Under the pieces are notes generated by a model, which did no database searches, was not told the DNA's origin, and saw nothing but the letters and a program-made list of their open reading frames with translations. Of a DNA stretch of 35,842 nt, positions 7,755-17,379 are shown one piece after another. The stretch's first letter is position 1. Each line of letters begins with the position of its first letter. Made by a program: the position numbers and the translations under genes. Source of the DNA: Chthoniobacteraceae bacterium (GTDB lineage Bacteria > Verrucomicrobiota > Verrucomicrobiia > Chthoniobacterales > Chthoniobacteraceae); assembly GCA_947471505.1 (NCBI GenBank), contig CANIWM010000065.1, positions 1 to 35,842 of the forward strand. Reading direction: 5' to 3'.

Positions 7755-9110
7755 TTATCCCACGATCTTCGGCAGGCGAAGGACGAATTCATTCCATCCG
7801 CCCTCGCTGCGCGCAAGCACTACGTCGCCGCCATGAGCGCGAGCCAGCTCGCGGGAGAGGCTGAGGCCGAGGCCTTGCCCGCTTTCTTCGTTCGAATGTT
7901 CAGCACGGAAGAACCGCTCGAACAAACGTGGTCGCATCTCGGGCGGGATTTCCGGGCCGGTGTTCGCAACGGAGAGGTGCCACATCGCGCCATCTTCGGT
8001 GAGCGCTATTTGGATTTCGCCGTCGGTGCGGTTGTATTTCACTGCGTTATCTAAGAGGTTGCTCGTGATCTGGGAAAAGCGCACTGGATCTAAGTGCGCG
8101 GTCGCACTCGGCGGGAGCGTGGATTTAACGTGGATTCCGCGTTCCTCGGCAATGATGCGCGTGTCCTCCACGCAACCGCCGACGAGCGCAGCAATGTCGT
8201 GGTTTTGTAAATCAAGCCGGAGCCGCCCGGCATCTGCGCGCGCCAGTAAGAGTAGGCTGGAGATGATGCTCGAAAGGCGCCGCGTCTGCTCTAGGAGTCC
8301 GCTGACGGCGATGCGCTCGTGCTCGTCGAGCGCGGGTGAATGGAGCATCGCCTCGATACTTGCCCGCATGACAGTGAGCGGGGATTTTAGCTCATGCGAG
8401 GCGTCTGCGCTGAAACGGAGCGCCTGCTGGTAGCTGCGTTCCAGACGGTCGAACGTCAGGTTTAATACAATGGCGTGGCGCTGCACCTCGTCTTGCACCT
8501 TCGGCACCGGGAGTCGCTGGTCGATGTGTTCTGCTGTGATGCGCTCGGCGGCATCCGTCATTTCTTCCAGCGGTTTTACGGCTGCTTGTGCAAGCCGCCG
8601 CCCGCCGAACCACGCGAACGCAAGCGCCACCGGCAGCCCGGCGAGCAAGGCACAGCCGAGAGCGACGAGGAGCGAACGCTCCGCGCCGAGGTCTGCCCCG
8701 ATGGTGAACGTCACGCCCTGTTCCTCGCCGATGAGCATCCGCAAATCCCCTCCATCATGGGGGAACGTCGAGAGACTCGCTAACGTCAACGGGAATCCCG
8801 ACGCTGGATAATTCGCCGAGCGCCAGCGGACTTCACCGCCCGTACGTATCTCCATGTAACGCGGCGGATTCGTCTGCGGCAGCCATTCCTGGATTTCCTC
8901 ATCGATTCGCTTCCAGTCGAATTTCACTCCTCCGTGATGGTGCATTTCCGAGAAAAAATGTGCGCTCTCCAAGCGCAGGCTTTCATCCAGTAAAGCGAGC
9001 TCTCGCCGATGCACGACAAACGCCGTAATCGCTCCACTCACGACAAGTGCCACCGCAGCGACGAGCGTGGACCAGACCGTGAGCCGCCGACGAAAAGGGA
9101 GGCGCTTCAT
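7755..9110 (-). CDS. Membrane sensor histidine kinase (CusS/heavy-metal-sensor-like architecture)
   Basis: The 451-residue kinase has a transmembrane helix at about 12-33, a periplasmic sensor of about 110 residues, a second helix at about 147-167, a HAMP linker and a kinase core. The H-box FSADASHELKSPLT places the phosphorylated His at 239. The N-box has Asn351/Asn355 (NLLDNAVKYN) and the G-box is GQGLGLS at 411-417. The sensor contains a His cluster (HHH at 57-59) that could bind metal, but it lacks a motif I can assign. ATG9110 overlaps the TGA of the response regulator as ATGA, which fixes the start and implies coupled synthesis with its partner. Confidence 0.93.
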   Translation of the reverse strand: MKRLPFRRRLTVWSTLVAAVALVVSGAITAFVVHRRELALLDESLRLESAHFFSEMHHHGGVKFDWKRIDEEIQEWLPQTNPPRYMEIRTGGEVRWRSANYPASGFPLTLASLSTFPHDGGDLRMLIGEEQGVTFTIGADLGAERSLLVALGCALLAGLPVALAFAWFGGRRLAQAAVKPLEEMTDAAERITAEHIDQRLPVPKVQDEVQRHAIVLNLTFDRLERSYQQALRFSADASHELKSPLTVMRASIEAMLHSPALDEHERIAVSGLLEQTRRLSSIISSLLLLARADAGRLRLDLQNHDIAALVGGCVEDTRIIAEERGIHVKSTLPPSATAHLDPVRFSQITSNLLDNAVKYNRTDGEIQIALTEDGAMWHLSVANTGPEIPPEMRPRLFERFFRAEHSNEESGQGLGLSLSRELARAHGGDVVLARSEGGWNEFVLRLPKIVG

Positions 9111-9781
9111 GCCTCGGGTTTCATCACGTAGCCGACTCCCCTCACCGTATGGATGAGCTTCACCGCGTGTGGCTCGTCCACTTTCTTCCGTAGCCGTTGG
9201 ATATACACTTCCACCACATTCGTCCCCGTGTCGAAGTGCCACTGCCAGACATTTTCGATGAGCTGAGTTCGTGAGAGCACGCGACCTGGCGACCGCATGA
9301 GAAACTCCAGCAGCGCAAACTCCCTCATTGGCAGCTCAATCTTTTCACCAGCCCGCGTGACCTCGCGGGTGATCAGATTCATCGTCAAATCCTCCATCTT
9401 GAGCAAAGTCATCCCCTGAGTATTCGCCCGCCGGGCCAGCGCCACCACGCGGGCGACCAGCTCTGTCATCGCAAAAGGCTTCGCCAAATAGTCGTCTGCC
9501 CCGAGCATCAGCCCCTCGACACGCTCAGAGACTTCTCCGCGAGCTGTCACCAACAGCACGGGAGCCGCCACCCGTTTCTCCCGGAGCACTCGCAAAACAC
9601 TCAGGCCATCGCGCCCTGGCATCATCACATCCAGGACGATTGCGTCGTAAGATGTCGCCACGGCAGCATCCAGCGCTTCATCTCCACGATGGAACATGTC
9701 CACCGTGAATCCCTGTTCACGCAAAGCAGCCCGGATATGCTGGGCGACCTTCTTATCGTCTTCTGCAAGCAACACACGCAT
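9107..9781 (-). CDS. OmpR/PhoB-family response regulator
   Basis: This 224-residue cytosolic transcription factor has a receiver domain (acidic pair in AEDD near residues 7-9, phospho-acceptor Asp51 in VLDVMMPG, conserved Lys in LAKPF near 101) and a C-terminal winged-helix DNA-binding domain that ends in RGVGYVMK. It is the cognate partner of the kinase encoded immediately downstream with an ATGA overlap. It heads the operon that ends with the LtaS-like enzyme and probably controls it. ATG9781 gives the standard receiver N terminus (MRVLLAEDD); a start at 9832 would add 17 residues with no counterpart in the family. Confidence 0.95.
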   Translation of the reverse strand: MRVLLAEDDKKVAQHIRAALREQGFTVDMFHRGDEALDAAVATSYDAIVLDVMMPGRDGLSVLRVLREKRVAAPVLLVTARGEVSERVEGLMLGADDYLAKPFAMTELVARVVALARRANTQGMTLLKMEDLTMNLITREVTRAGEKIELPMREFALLEFLMRSPGRVLSRTQLIENVWQWHFDTGTNVVEVYIQRLRKKVDEPHAVKLIHTVRGVGYVMKPEA

Positions 9782-9930
9782 CTTCGCATCCACTAAACTA
9801 ACGGCGGTAGTAATCACACTGAAAATATGCACGCATCCGCTAACGGCATTCCCGGCGACATCCTGACTGAGGAGTTATCTCAACACTAGGATTGCCTCGC
9901 GCGAAGGTTTCTGACAGGGTCGGCCCGCTT

Positions 9931-10425
9931 ATGACTCACACTGAGCCTCTTTCGTCCACGATTCTAGCTGCCATTTCGCTCGGTGCGGAGGCGGCGCTGG
10001 ATGCTGCGATGGGGCTCTTTGGGTGCCAAGTGGGGACCGTTCATTGGCTCGGCGCGGATGGGCTTCTCACCCTCGCTGCACAGAGAAATCTGCCGCCGCC
10101 CATCGTCAGCATCGTGCAGACGGTGCCCATAGGGAAGGGGATCGCCGGGCTGGCCGCCGAGAGGCGCGAGCCGGTCTCACTGTGTAATCTGCAAACGGAC
10201 ACCTCCGGCCAAGCGCGTCCGGCAGCGAAAACTACGGGTATGGAAGGCTCCATCGCGGTGCCGATGCTCGTGAATGGCGAACTTCGAGGCGTGCTCGGAA
10301 TCGCAAAAATCGAGGCCCATGATTGGAATGATGCAGAAAAGGCATCACTCCTGCGTATCGCTGCACTCCTTGGTGAGCAGCGCCCGTTGCTTTCAGCCCG
10401 TGAAAAAAAGCCAACAAAACCATAA
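9931..10425 (+). CDS. GAF-domain protein
   Basis: The 164-residue protein is a single GAF domain. A short N-terminal helix is followed by the pattern VGTVHWL, IGKGIAGLAAERREPV and SIAVPMLVNGELRGVLGI. GAF domains bind small ligands such as cyclic nucleotides, haem or tetrapyrroles, or act in signalling. No output domain is attached, so this may be a stand-alone sensor or regulator. ATG9931 is preferred over the TTG at 9892. It is divergent from the two-component operon across a ~150-nt region and sits 49 nt upstream of the first polysaccharide gene on the same strand, so it may be the first gene of that transcript. Confidence 0.75.
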   Translation: MTHTEPLSSTILAAISLGAEAALDAAMGLFGCQVGTVHWLGADGLLTLAAQRNLPPPIVSIVQTVPIGKGIAGLAAERREPVSLCNLQTDTSGQARPAAKTTGMEGSIAVPMLVNGELRGVLGIAKIEAHDWNDAEKASLLRIAALLGEQRPLLSAREKKPTKP

Positions 10426-10474
10426 TTGCCATATTGACGTCCTTCGCCCGACTCTGCACGCTGCGCAGCCTCGC

Positions 10475-12082
10475 ATGGTGAACACATCCGCACATCGTAG
10501 CCCACTCTCCGGGCCGATTCAGCCAGCTTCCCGACTGGGGCTGCTGTTGCTTCCTGCGCTCTTGCTCGGTTCATTTTGCGGAGTCGAGGATACTGGCGTG
10601 AAGTTTCGCGGCGCTGTACCGCTGGCTCCGGCAGTGGCGCCTGCGAGCTCGACGGCGCCGGCGATCGTGGAACTTCCAGACCCTCAGCCCGTCTTGCCCG
10701 GCTCGAAAATCATCGACCCGAAAATGCCTGCCGTCCCGGCCCCGAATCGGGCAGCCGACGGTAAATCTGTGGACACTGTTCCACAGCTCCCCGACCCCGC
10801 GCCGGTGGATAAGACCGGCATCCCGCAATCGAACCCCGCCGACGTGCAAGTATTGCCCGACCCGAGCACGATCCGGCCGCAGATGCCAGCAGTGGATGTC
10901 CCTCAACTCGATAACGTGAACCTTTTCCCCACCCCGCAGCAGCAATTGGAGAACGCGGCGGATGAATCGCGCCGGGGATGGCAACTCGTCACTCACGGTG
11001 GACTGAGAGCAACTTGGGACAGCAATATCTTCATCCAGAGCAAAAATGAACAGTCGGATTTCATCATCTCATTTTCACCCGGCGCGGCTGTGGGTATCGG
11101 TGAATTCCGGCAAGAGCTGGCGACCGCTGGCACGTTCCGGGATCGCTTCGACCGGACGGATGCCGAGCTTGGCCGCCGTTACTTCTTTCTCGATTACAAT
11201 CCGAGCTACCACCTTTACACCTCCAACGGCGATGAGAGCAGCTTCGAGCAAGATATTCGAGTGGAAGCGCGCTACACTTTCACCAAGTTGACGCTGGGTG
11301 CCACCGCGCGCTATGAGACACTGAATATCGCCGACGCAGACCTCGGCGAAAAGGTGGGCATGAGGCGCTTCCAGGGCCGTATCAATGCCGACTACGCGCT
11401 CACCGGCAAGACGACGCTGGAAGTCCAGCTCGACCACAGCATCCGCAACTACGAAGGCAACCGGAACGACATCACCGAATACCGCGCGACAGGCTGGGTG
11501 GACTACCAAGTTTTACCCAAAACGAACCTCGCCCTCGGCTACACCCACGGCTGGGTGGATGTGACGAATAGCAGCAACCAGAGCTTCGACCAAGTCCAGC
11601 TCCGTGCTGTTTGGAAAACCTCGGAGAAGCTCGCAGTAAAGGCCAGCGGGGGTATCGAGTTTCGCGGCATTGATAATCGCGATGACGTGACTAATGCCAC
11701 GTTTGCCGTTGGCGTAATCTACAACCCATTCGACGCCACTAGCATCTTCCTCAACGGCTTCCGCAAGACCACGACTTCAGCGAGCGGGTTTAACGAAACC
11801 TTCCTCACCACCGGTTTCGACTTCCGCGTCAACCAACGCTTCTCGCAGAAATACTTCCTCACCGCTGCGGGCGGACTCCAATCCGCAGATTATCAAGAAA
11901 ACCTTATCACTGGCATAACTCGTGCAGATGATTATGCGTGGGGACGGCTCAGCCTCGGCTGGGACGTGAACAAGTGGCTCACCGCACTTGTCGCCTACGA
12001 ATACCGTCAGAACGACTCGAACCAAGACAAGCGTTCGTTTGAGGACCACCTCTTTTACATACAATTTAACTTCTTATTTTAG
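10475..12082 (+). CDS. Outer-membrane beta-barrel protein of the exopolysaccharide locus (EpsL-like)
   Basis: The 535-residue protein starts with a signal-type segment (hydrophobic LGLLLLPALLLGS), followed by a Pro/Ala-rich linker of about 100 residues in which PDP/LPD-type motifs recur. From about residue 165 it consists of amphipathic beta strands (GGLRATWDSNIF, FSPGAAVGIG, LEVQLDHSIRNYEG) and ends in Phe (FYIQFNFLF), the outer-membrane barrel insertion signal. Similar barrels accompany polysaccharide export operons and probably form or assist the outer-membrane exit or a biofilm anchor. ATG10475 is chosen because upstream in-frame residues lack a signal and overlap the GAF gene. The Wza-like gene starts 2 nt after its stop. 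Confidence 0.8.
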   Translation: MVNTSAHRSPLSGPIQPASRLGLLLLPALLLGSFCGVEDTGVKFRGAVPLAPAVAPASSTAPAIVELPDPQPVLPGSKIIDPKMPAVPAPNRAADGKSVDTVPQLPDPAPVDKTGIPQSNPADVQVLPDPSTIRPQMPAVDVPQLDNVNLFPTPQQQLENAADESRRGWQLVTHGGLRATWDSNIFIQSKNEQSDFIISFSPGAAVGIGEFRQELATAGTFRDRFDRTDAELGRRYFFLDYNPSYHLYTSNGDESSFEQDIRVEARYTFTKLTLGATARYETLNIADADLGEKVGMRRFQGRINADYALTGKTTLEVQLDHSIRNYEGNRNDITEYRATGWVDYQVLPKTNLALGYTHGWVDVTNSSNQSFDQVQLRAVWKTSEKLAVKASGGIEFRGIDNRDDVTNATFAVGVIYNPFDATSIFLNGFRKTTTSASGFNETFLTTGFDFRVNQRFSQKYFLTAAGGLQSADYQENLITGITRADDYAWGRLSLGWDVNKWLTALVAYEYRQNDSNQDKRSFEDHLFYIQFNFLF

Positions 12083-12084
12083 CC

Positions 12085-12625
12085 ATGCGCATACTCGCCG
12101 CCCTTATCTTCACAGCATTCACTTCGTTCACCATCGCGCAGGACAGCGCGGTCATCAAAAAGAACGACAAACTCGAAATCAAAGTCTCGGGTGAAGAAGG
12201 ATATGACGGGAGCGCTCACAGTCGGCTCGGATGGCTTTGTAAGTGTCAACTACATCGGGCGCATCAAGGTAAGCGACCTGAATGTGGACGATGCCGCCAC
12301 GAGGATTCGCGCTGAACTCATCAAGAAACGCTACTTCGTGGACCCTCAAGTGAGCCTAAACATCACCTCCGCTGCGAAGCTCTTCTTCACCGTCATCGGG
12401 CAAGTCAATAAGGGCGATACCTTCGAGTTCCCCGCTGACGGTAAGATGGACCTCATGGCGGCGATCGGGCGCGCACAGGGCTTTAACAAAATCGCCAACC
12501 CCAGCAAAGTGACCATCAAACGCGCAAAAGGCGGTGCTAAAGAAACTTACGACACCAAAAAACTCGCCGACCCAGTCCCCATCTTTCCAGGCGATGTCGT
12601 CGAAGTCGCAGAAAGCAGATTCTAA
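12085..12625 (+). CDS. Wza-like polysaccharide export protein, broken by a +1 frameshift
   Basis: The first frame (from ATG12085) encodes a signal peptide ending near TIAQ and the start of a polysaccharide-export domain (KKNDKLEIKVSGEE). The second frame (from about 12191) continues it without a gap (DMTGALTVGSDGFVSV, then an SLBB-like part with FTVIGQVNKGDTFEF, to VEVAESRF at 12625). Removing one G of the GG at 12199-12200 restores a single 179-residue reading frame of the expected order. As written, the signal peptide is cut off from the body. The cause is either a sequence error or a real mutation. A GTG at 12191 could start an exported-domain fragment without a signal. It lies between the barrel and the BY-kinase genes, the usual place for this outer-membrane exporter. 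Confidence 0.8.
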
Positions 12626-12634
12626 TTTAACTAT

Positions 12635-14806
12635 ATGGCCGTCTCATACCGCTCCAAATCGCGTCCCGCTTCCCCTGAAGAACCTCGCCGCCGCAAAAGC
12701 GGCAATCGGAAAGATTCCGGTGCGCCTGCCATCGACTTGCGCTCGTGGATTTTTCTCATCCGCGAACGCATCATCCTCATCTTAGCATGCTTGGGCCTCG
12801 CCGTTGGAGGTGCACTCTTTTACCTTTCAAAAGCGCCACCGGTTTACACCGCAATCGGGGCCATTGAAGTCATGACCGAGGCGCAAAGAGTCCTCGGCGG
12901 CGACGTGAAGGGATATAACCCGGAAGGCTCCAGCAGCATCGAAGCAGTGAAAACCGTGGAAAATGCCCTTTTAAGTGAGTCGCTCCTCGTGCGAGTCGCC
13001 AAAAAGAACGAACTGCAACTCACGCATCCGCGCTTCATGGCCGACCCGAAAACCGGCAACCCGCTCTCCGAAGGTGAAATCGCCAAGGGAATGGCGGCAA
13101 AGGTGGACGCCAAACAAAAGCGCGGCTCCCGGACGATTGAGGTTTCGGTGGACGACACCGACCCAGTAATGGCGGCCAAACTCACAAAGTCCCTCATGGA
13201 AGAATACGTCACTTCTCGCGATGAACTGCAGGTTGGCACACAAGGCGTAGCCATCAAAGACCTCATCAAAAACCGCGACGAACTCGACAAACAAATGCGC
13301 GAAGACGAGTTGGAGCTCCAAAAGTTCCGCGAGAAGAACAAGACGACCGACCTTGATAAAAACGAGACACAAATCAAGACCCGTATCGAAGACCTCAGCA
13401 AGCAGTACACCACAGCAAAAGCGCGCCGCCTTACGCTGGAAAGCGACCTGCCAATCCTGAATCATCGTTCGGAGCTTACCGCCGAACAACTCCTCGCCCT
13501 CTCCACCATTGCCTCGCAAGTCGATGTGCAAGAATCGCAGAAGAAAATCATCTCCGCAGAGGCAGAGTTCGCATCCGCAAAGCGCGTCTATTTAGAAAAT
13601 CACCCCAAATACAAACGGGCAGGCAGCATGGTGAGCGACTTGAAGGTGTCCCTCGAAAAAGCCGTCCGCCAAGCCGCCTCCATGGTCGCCAACAACTACG
13701 ACACCGCCAAGGACGCCGAAGAGAAGCTCCAAAAGGAAATGGCCGAGCTTGAAAAATCCTACATCGAACTCAAAGGCATCTCCCTCCCTTACCGGATGCT
13801 CGCCGACAAAGTGGAAGGCACACAAAAGATGCGCGCCATCGCCAATGAACGGCTCGATGCCCTCAAGCTCACCACCGGCGTCGCCGCTCGCAACGTTGTC
13901 ATCAGCACGCTCCCTATCGTCCCCGACGAGCCCAGCAAGCCCAGCAAGATCAAGGTTCTCGCGCTGGCCATCGCAGCAGGCATCGGCCTCGCCGCCACGA
14001 TGATCGTTCTCTTAAAAGCGTTCGACAACACCATCCTCTCGATCGATCAAGCTGAGACGGACCTTGGCCTCCCTGTCCTCGCTGCCGTCCCGCAGGCGAA
14101 GGGAAAAGCGACCAAGACCCAGCTCGTCATCTCCGACTTTCCCGCTTCGCGTGAAGCAGAGGCGTTCCGCTGTCTGCGCACCGCCGTCTCGCTGGCCAAT
14201 AGCGACGGCACGCAGAAAGTCATCCTTTTCACTAGTGCCGTGCCCGCCGAGGGCAAGAGCTACTGCTCCTCAAACTACGCCGCAGCGCTCGCCCAGCAAG
14301 GGCTGCGCACGCTGCTGATTGACTGCGACCTTCGCCGCCCCGCGCTTGGCCGCGTCTTCCCGACGAAGAAAGACGCCAACGGCATCACCGACTTCCTCAC
14401 CGGCAAGTGCAAGTTCGACGAATGCTGGCACGTCACCGAGGTGAGCAAACTCTACTTCATGCCCGCTGGCACCAAGAACGCGAACCCCGCCGAGCTACTC
14501 TCCGGCGAAGTCGTCGCGAAAATCCTTAAGGAAGCTGCACGCAAGTTCGACCGCGTCATCATTGACTCCGCGCCCGTCAACGCCGTCAGCGACACCCTGC
14601 TCCTCGCCGAGCATGTGGACGCCGTCGTCTTCGTCGTCCGTGCTCGTAGCACGCCCGTCCGCGCCACCGCCCGCGCGCTCCAGCAGCTCCAACAGGCCAA
14701 CGGCACACCTTACGGCATCGTGCTAAATCGTCTGCCGACCCGTGGGGCAAACTATTACTACTACGACGAAGGATCGTACCACTCCAAGGGCGTGTACGGT
14801 GCCTGA
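12635..14806 (+). CDS. Polysaccharide co-polymerase with bacterial tyrosine kinase domain (Wzc-like)
   Basis: This 723-residue inner-membrane protein controls chain length and export of the polysaccharide. A basic N-terminal tail precedes helix 1 (about 47-66), a Wzz-type periplasmic region with long coiled coil, and helix 2 (about 438-460). The cytosolic kinase domain has Walker A AVPAEGKS at 535-542, Walker A' LLIDCD with Asp563/Asp565 and Walker B VIID ending at Asp644. The C terminus carries a tyrosine cluster (Tyr707-710, 715, 721), the usual autophosphorylation tail of BY-kinases. The gene starts 9 nt after the Wza-like gene and overlaps the flippase gene by 8 nt. Confidence 0.93.
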   Translation: MAVSYRSKSRPASPEEPRRRKSGNRKDSGAPAIDLRSWIFLIRERIILILACLGLAVGGALFYLSKAPPVYTAIGAIEVMTEAQRVLGGDVKGYNPEGSSSIEAVKTVENALLSESLLVRVAKKNELQLTHPRFMADPKTGNPLSEGEIAKGMAAKVDAKQKRGSRTIEVSVDDTDPVMAAKLTKSLMEEYVTSRDELQVGTQGVAIKDLIKNRDELDKQMREDELELQKFREKNKTTDLDKNETQIKTRIEDLSKQYTTAKARRLTLESDLPILNHRSELTAEQLLALSTIASQVDVQESQKKIISAEAEFASAKRVYLENHPKYKRAGSMVSDLKVSLEKAVRQAASMVANNYDTAKDAEEKLQKEMAELEKSYIELKGISLPYRMLADKVEGTQKMRAIANERLDALKLTTGVAARNVVISTLPIVPDEPSKPSKIKVLALAIAAGIGLAATMIVLLKAFDNTILSIDQAETDLGLPVLAAVPQAKGKATKTQLVISDFPASREAEAFRCLRTAVSLANSDGTQKVILFTSAVPAEGKSYCSSNYAAALAQQGLRTLLIDCDLRRPALGRVFPTKKDANGITDFLTGKCKFDECWHVTEVSKLYFMPAGTKNANPAELLSGEVVAKILKEAARKFDRVIIDSAPVNAVSDTLLLAEHVDAVVFVVRARSTPVRATARALQQLQQANGTPYGIVLNRLPTRGANYYYYDEGSYHSKGVYGA

Positions 14807-16316
14807 GGATGAAGTGCCAGCAGAGCCGACGCTCCGCGCAAAAGCCAAGCGTGGCCTGATTTGGGGAGGGGTCGAAGCGGGTAGCCGCGCCATCCTGCAA
14901 GTCGTCGTAATGGCCGTTCTTGCCCGCCTACTCAAGCCGGGCGAACGTGGACAAGCCGACGCGGCGCTTGCCGTCGTGGGCATCTCTGCCGTCTTTAGCC
15001 AACTCGGCGTCGGCCCTGCGCTCGTCCAGCGCCGCGATGAACTACGGCCCGAGCATCTCACGAGTGCGTTCACATTCTCCATTCTTTTTGGCATTTTCAC
15101 CTCTGCGCTCTTATGGTTTCTCGCGCCCATGATTGGTGCATGCTTCAAGAACCCGATCCCACCGGAAGTGCTCCGCTCGCTGTCCGTGGTATTCCCAATC
15201 TCGGCGCTCGCCGTCGTCAGCGAATCGCTCATCCAGCGCAGCCTGCGCTTCGACCTCATCGCGCGCGCGGAAATCTTCTCTTACCTCGCCGGCTACGGTG
15301 CCCTCGCTACGATGCTGGCCGCGTTTGACTTCGGAGTATGGGCTCTCGTGTGGGCGCATGTTTTACAGATTTTCCTCAAAGCGCTCATGTTCGTTTTCTA
15401 TGCTCGCTGGTTCCCACGCTTTGGCTGGGACAGTGCGGCGGCGAAGGAGCTCATGGGATTTTCCGGCGGCATCACCGTCGCCAGACTGGCCAATTACCTC
15501 GCCACAAATGGAGACAATCTCGTCGTCGGTGCCCGCCTCGGGGAAGTAGCGCTCGGCTTCTACGGACGCGCCTACCAGATCATTGTGATGCCTGCGAATC
15601 TGCTCGGCCAAGTGCTCGAAAAAGTGCTCTTCCCCGTCATGTCCAAAGTGCAGGAGCACAACGCGCCGCTCGCCCGCGTTTATCGGCAAGGCATCCGCCT
15701 CCTCGCACTCGCCATGCTGCCCGCCAGCGCCGCTATTTTCCTCCTCGCGCCGGAGCTTGTGGAAGTCCTTCTCGGCAAACAATGGGAGCCAGTGGGCGGC
15801 GCGCTGCAAATCCTCTCCGCCGGGCTCCTCTTCCGTACCAGCATGAAGATGAGCAACTCGCTCATTCGTGCGAAAGGCGCTGTGACGCAGATGGCCACCT
15901 GCCAGATTCTCTACATGGCCTCCGTGCTCGCCGCCGCCGCCGTTGGCTGTCGCTGGGGGATCAACGGCGTGAGCTGGGGCGTGCTTTGCGCGATATTCAT
16001 CTGCTTCATCCACGCCGCCGCCATCTGCCACAGACTCGTCGGCATCAAATGGAGCGAATTTATCGCCGATCACGTGCCCGGTCTATTACTCGCCGCCATC
16101 GTCCTCGCCGCCGGATGGCCCGCGCATGCTGCGCTGAAATCTGCGAACGTAGAACACTTCATCGTCCTCCTCGGCACCGGCTTCATCATCGCGATGGCGA
16201 CGCTCATCCCCGCGCTCTTCCTCCCCAGCAAAATGCTCGGCCCTGACGGTGCGAAACTGCGCGACCGGGCGAAGAAACTGATGGGCAAAGTCACGGGGGG
16301 CGACAGTGAGCAGTAA
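14799..16316 (+). CDS. Wzx/WzxC-like polysaccharide flippase
   Basis: The 505-residue polytopic membrane protein of the MATE/PST superfamily moves lipid-linked repeat units across the inner membrane. The N-terminal RGLIWGGVEAGSRAILQ, the VLARLLKPGERGQADAALAV segment and repeated hydrophobic helices (about 12-14) are typical of the WzxC group. GTG14799 is chosen because AAGGG lies about 9 nt upstream and it gives a short 8-nt overlap with the BY-kinase gene; a GTG at 14742 would overlap by 65 nt. The stop overlaps the next gene by 11 nt, supporting a tightly packed operon. Confidence 0.9.
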   Translation: MPEDEVPAEPTLRAKAKRGLIWGGVEAGSRAILQVVVMAVLARLLKPGERGQADAALAVVGISAVFSQLGVGPALVQRRDELRPEHLTSAFTFSILFGIFTSALLWFLAPMIGACFKNPIPPEVLRSLSVVFPISALAVVSESLIQRSLRFDLIARAEIFSYLAGYGALATMLAAFDFGVWALVWAHVLQIFLKALMFVFYARWFPRFGWDSAAAKELMGFSGGITVARLANYLATNGDNLVVGARLGEVALGFYGRAYQIIVMPANLLGQVLEKVLFPVMSKVQEHNAPLARVYRQGIRLLALAMLPASAAIFLLAPELVEVLLGKQWEPVGGALQILSAGLLFRTSMKMSNSLIRAKGAVTQMATCQILYMASVLAAAAVGCRWGINGVSWGVLCAIFICFIHAAAICHRLVGIKWSEFIADHVPGLLLAAIVLAAGWPAHAALKSANVEHFIVLLGTGFIIAMATLIPALFLPSKMLGPDGAKLRDRAKKLMGKVTGGDSEQ

Positions 16317-17322
16317 ACCAGAACGCATCTCAGAACTCGACGTTCTCCGCGGCGTCGCAGCCGTGTGGGTCGTGCTCTTTCACTACACCGTCCGCTACTA
16401 CGAGCAGCCCGGCCCCTCCGTCAGCAAGATCGGCGAATACGCCGTGCATCTCTTCTTCATCATCAGCGGCTTCGTCATTTTCATGACGCTCCGCAACACC
16501 CGCACCGGCGCAGATTTCCTCGTCTCCGGAGCCTCGCGACTTTACCCCGCATACTGGGCGGCAGTGCTGCTCACCGGGGCCGTCATGGTCGTCGCGCCGC
16601 CGTTTGCCAAAGCCGCCGTCACCCTCCCGCAAGTCGCGGTAAATCTCACCATGCTCCAGCAATGGCTGCGCGTCCGCGAAGTGGATGGTGTCTATTGGAC
16701 GCTGGCCATCGAGCTGGCGTTCTACGGCTGGATGTTCCTCATTTTCAAACTACGCGCGCTCAACCGAATCGAGCTGATCGGTGCAGCGTGGATCGCCGTG
16801 GAAATCATCTCCCGCCGCTGGGAGCGAATGCAAAATCCCATCCTCGATCCCGGCATCATCCCCTCCATCATCTCCCGCACCTTCATCCTCGAACACGCGC
16901 ACCTTTTCGTCGCGGGAATGGTCTTCTACCGCATCCGCACGGAAGGCTCCACGCTTGGACGGTCGGCGCTGCTCGGCGGTTGTTTGTTCACGCACCTTTT
17001 TGTCCACGGCCCTTACGCCACGCCGTTTCTCGCCATCTTCTTCGGCGTCTTCCTCCTCATCGCGCGCCGCAAGCTCGGGTGGCTCGCCGTGCGCCCGCTC
17101 GTCTGGCTCGGCAGCATCTCGTATCCGCTCTATCTCGTGCATCAAAATATCGGCTACACCGTCATGCGGCAGCTCGCAGCGCAGCGCACGGAAGTGCAAG
17201 TCGCCGCAGCCTTCTCCGTCGCCATTTTACTCGCCACAATTCTCCACTACATCGTCGAGAAACCGGCACTTCGTTTGCTTCGCAATTGGTATGCTTCTCG
17301 CCGAACATTCGGAAATACTTAA
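16306..17322 (+). CDS. Acyltransferase 3 family membrane O-acyltransferase
   Basis: The 338-residue multi-pass membrane protein resembles OafA/NodX-type enzymes that transfer acetyl or other short acyl groups to sugars. The N-terminal signature ELDVLRGVAAVWVVLFHY contains the conserved family His. It is followed by HLFFIISGFVIF and, near the middle, VYWTLAIELAFYGW, another family landmark. About ten hydrophobic helices are visible. It starts with GTG16306 inside the end of the flippase gene. Its likely substrate is the polysaccharide repeat unit made by this locus. With the MBOAT gene further on, the locus has two separate acylation routes. Confidence 0.9.
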   Translation: MSSKPERISELDVLRGVAAVWVVLFHYTVRYYEQPGPSVSKIGEYAVHLFFIISGFVIFMTLRNTRTGADFLVSGASRLYPAYWAAVLLTGAVMVVAPPFAKAAVTLPQVAVNLTMLQQWLRVREVDGVYWTLAIELAFYGWMFLIFKLRALNRIELIGAAWIAVEIISRRWERMQNPILDPGIIPSIISRTFILEHAHLFVAGMVFYRIRTEGSTLGRSALLGGCLFTHLFVHGPYATPFLAIFFGVFLLIARRKLGWLAVRPLVWLGSISYPLYLVHQNIGYTVMRQLAAQRTEVQVAAAFSVAILLATILHYIVEKPALRLLRNWYASRRTFGNT

Positions 17323-17379
17323 CGCCTTGCCAACGATGCACTCACCAACAACGATCCGAATGAAAACTGGGGGAAAGGA

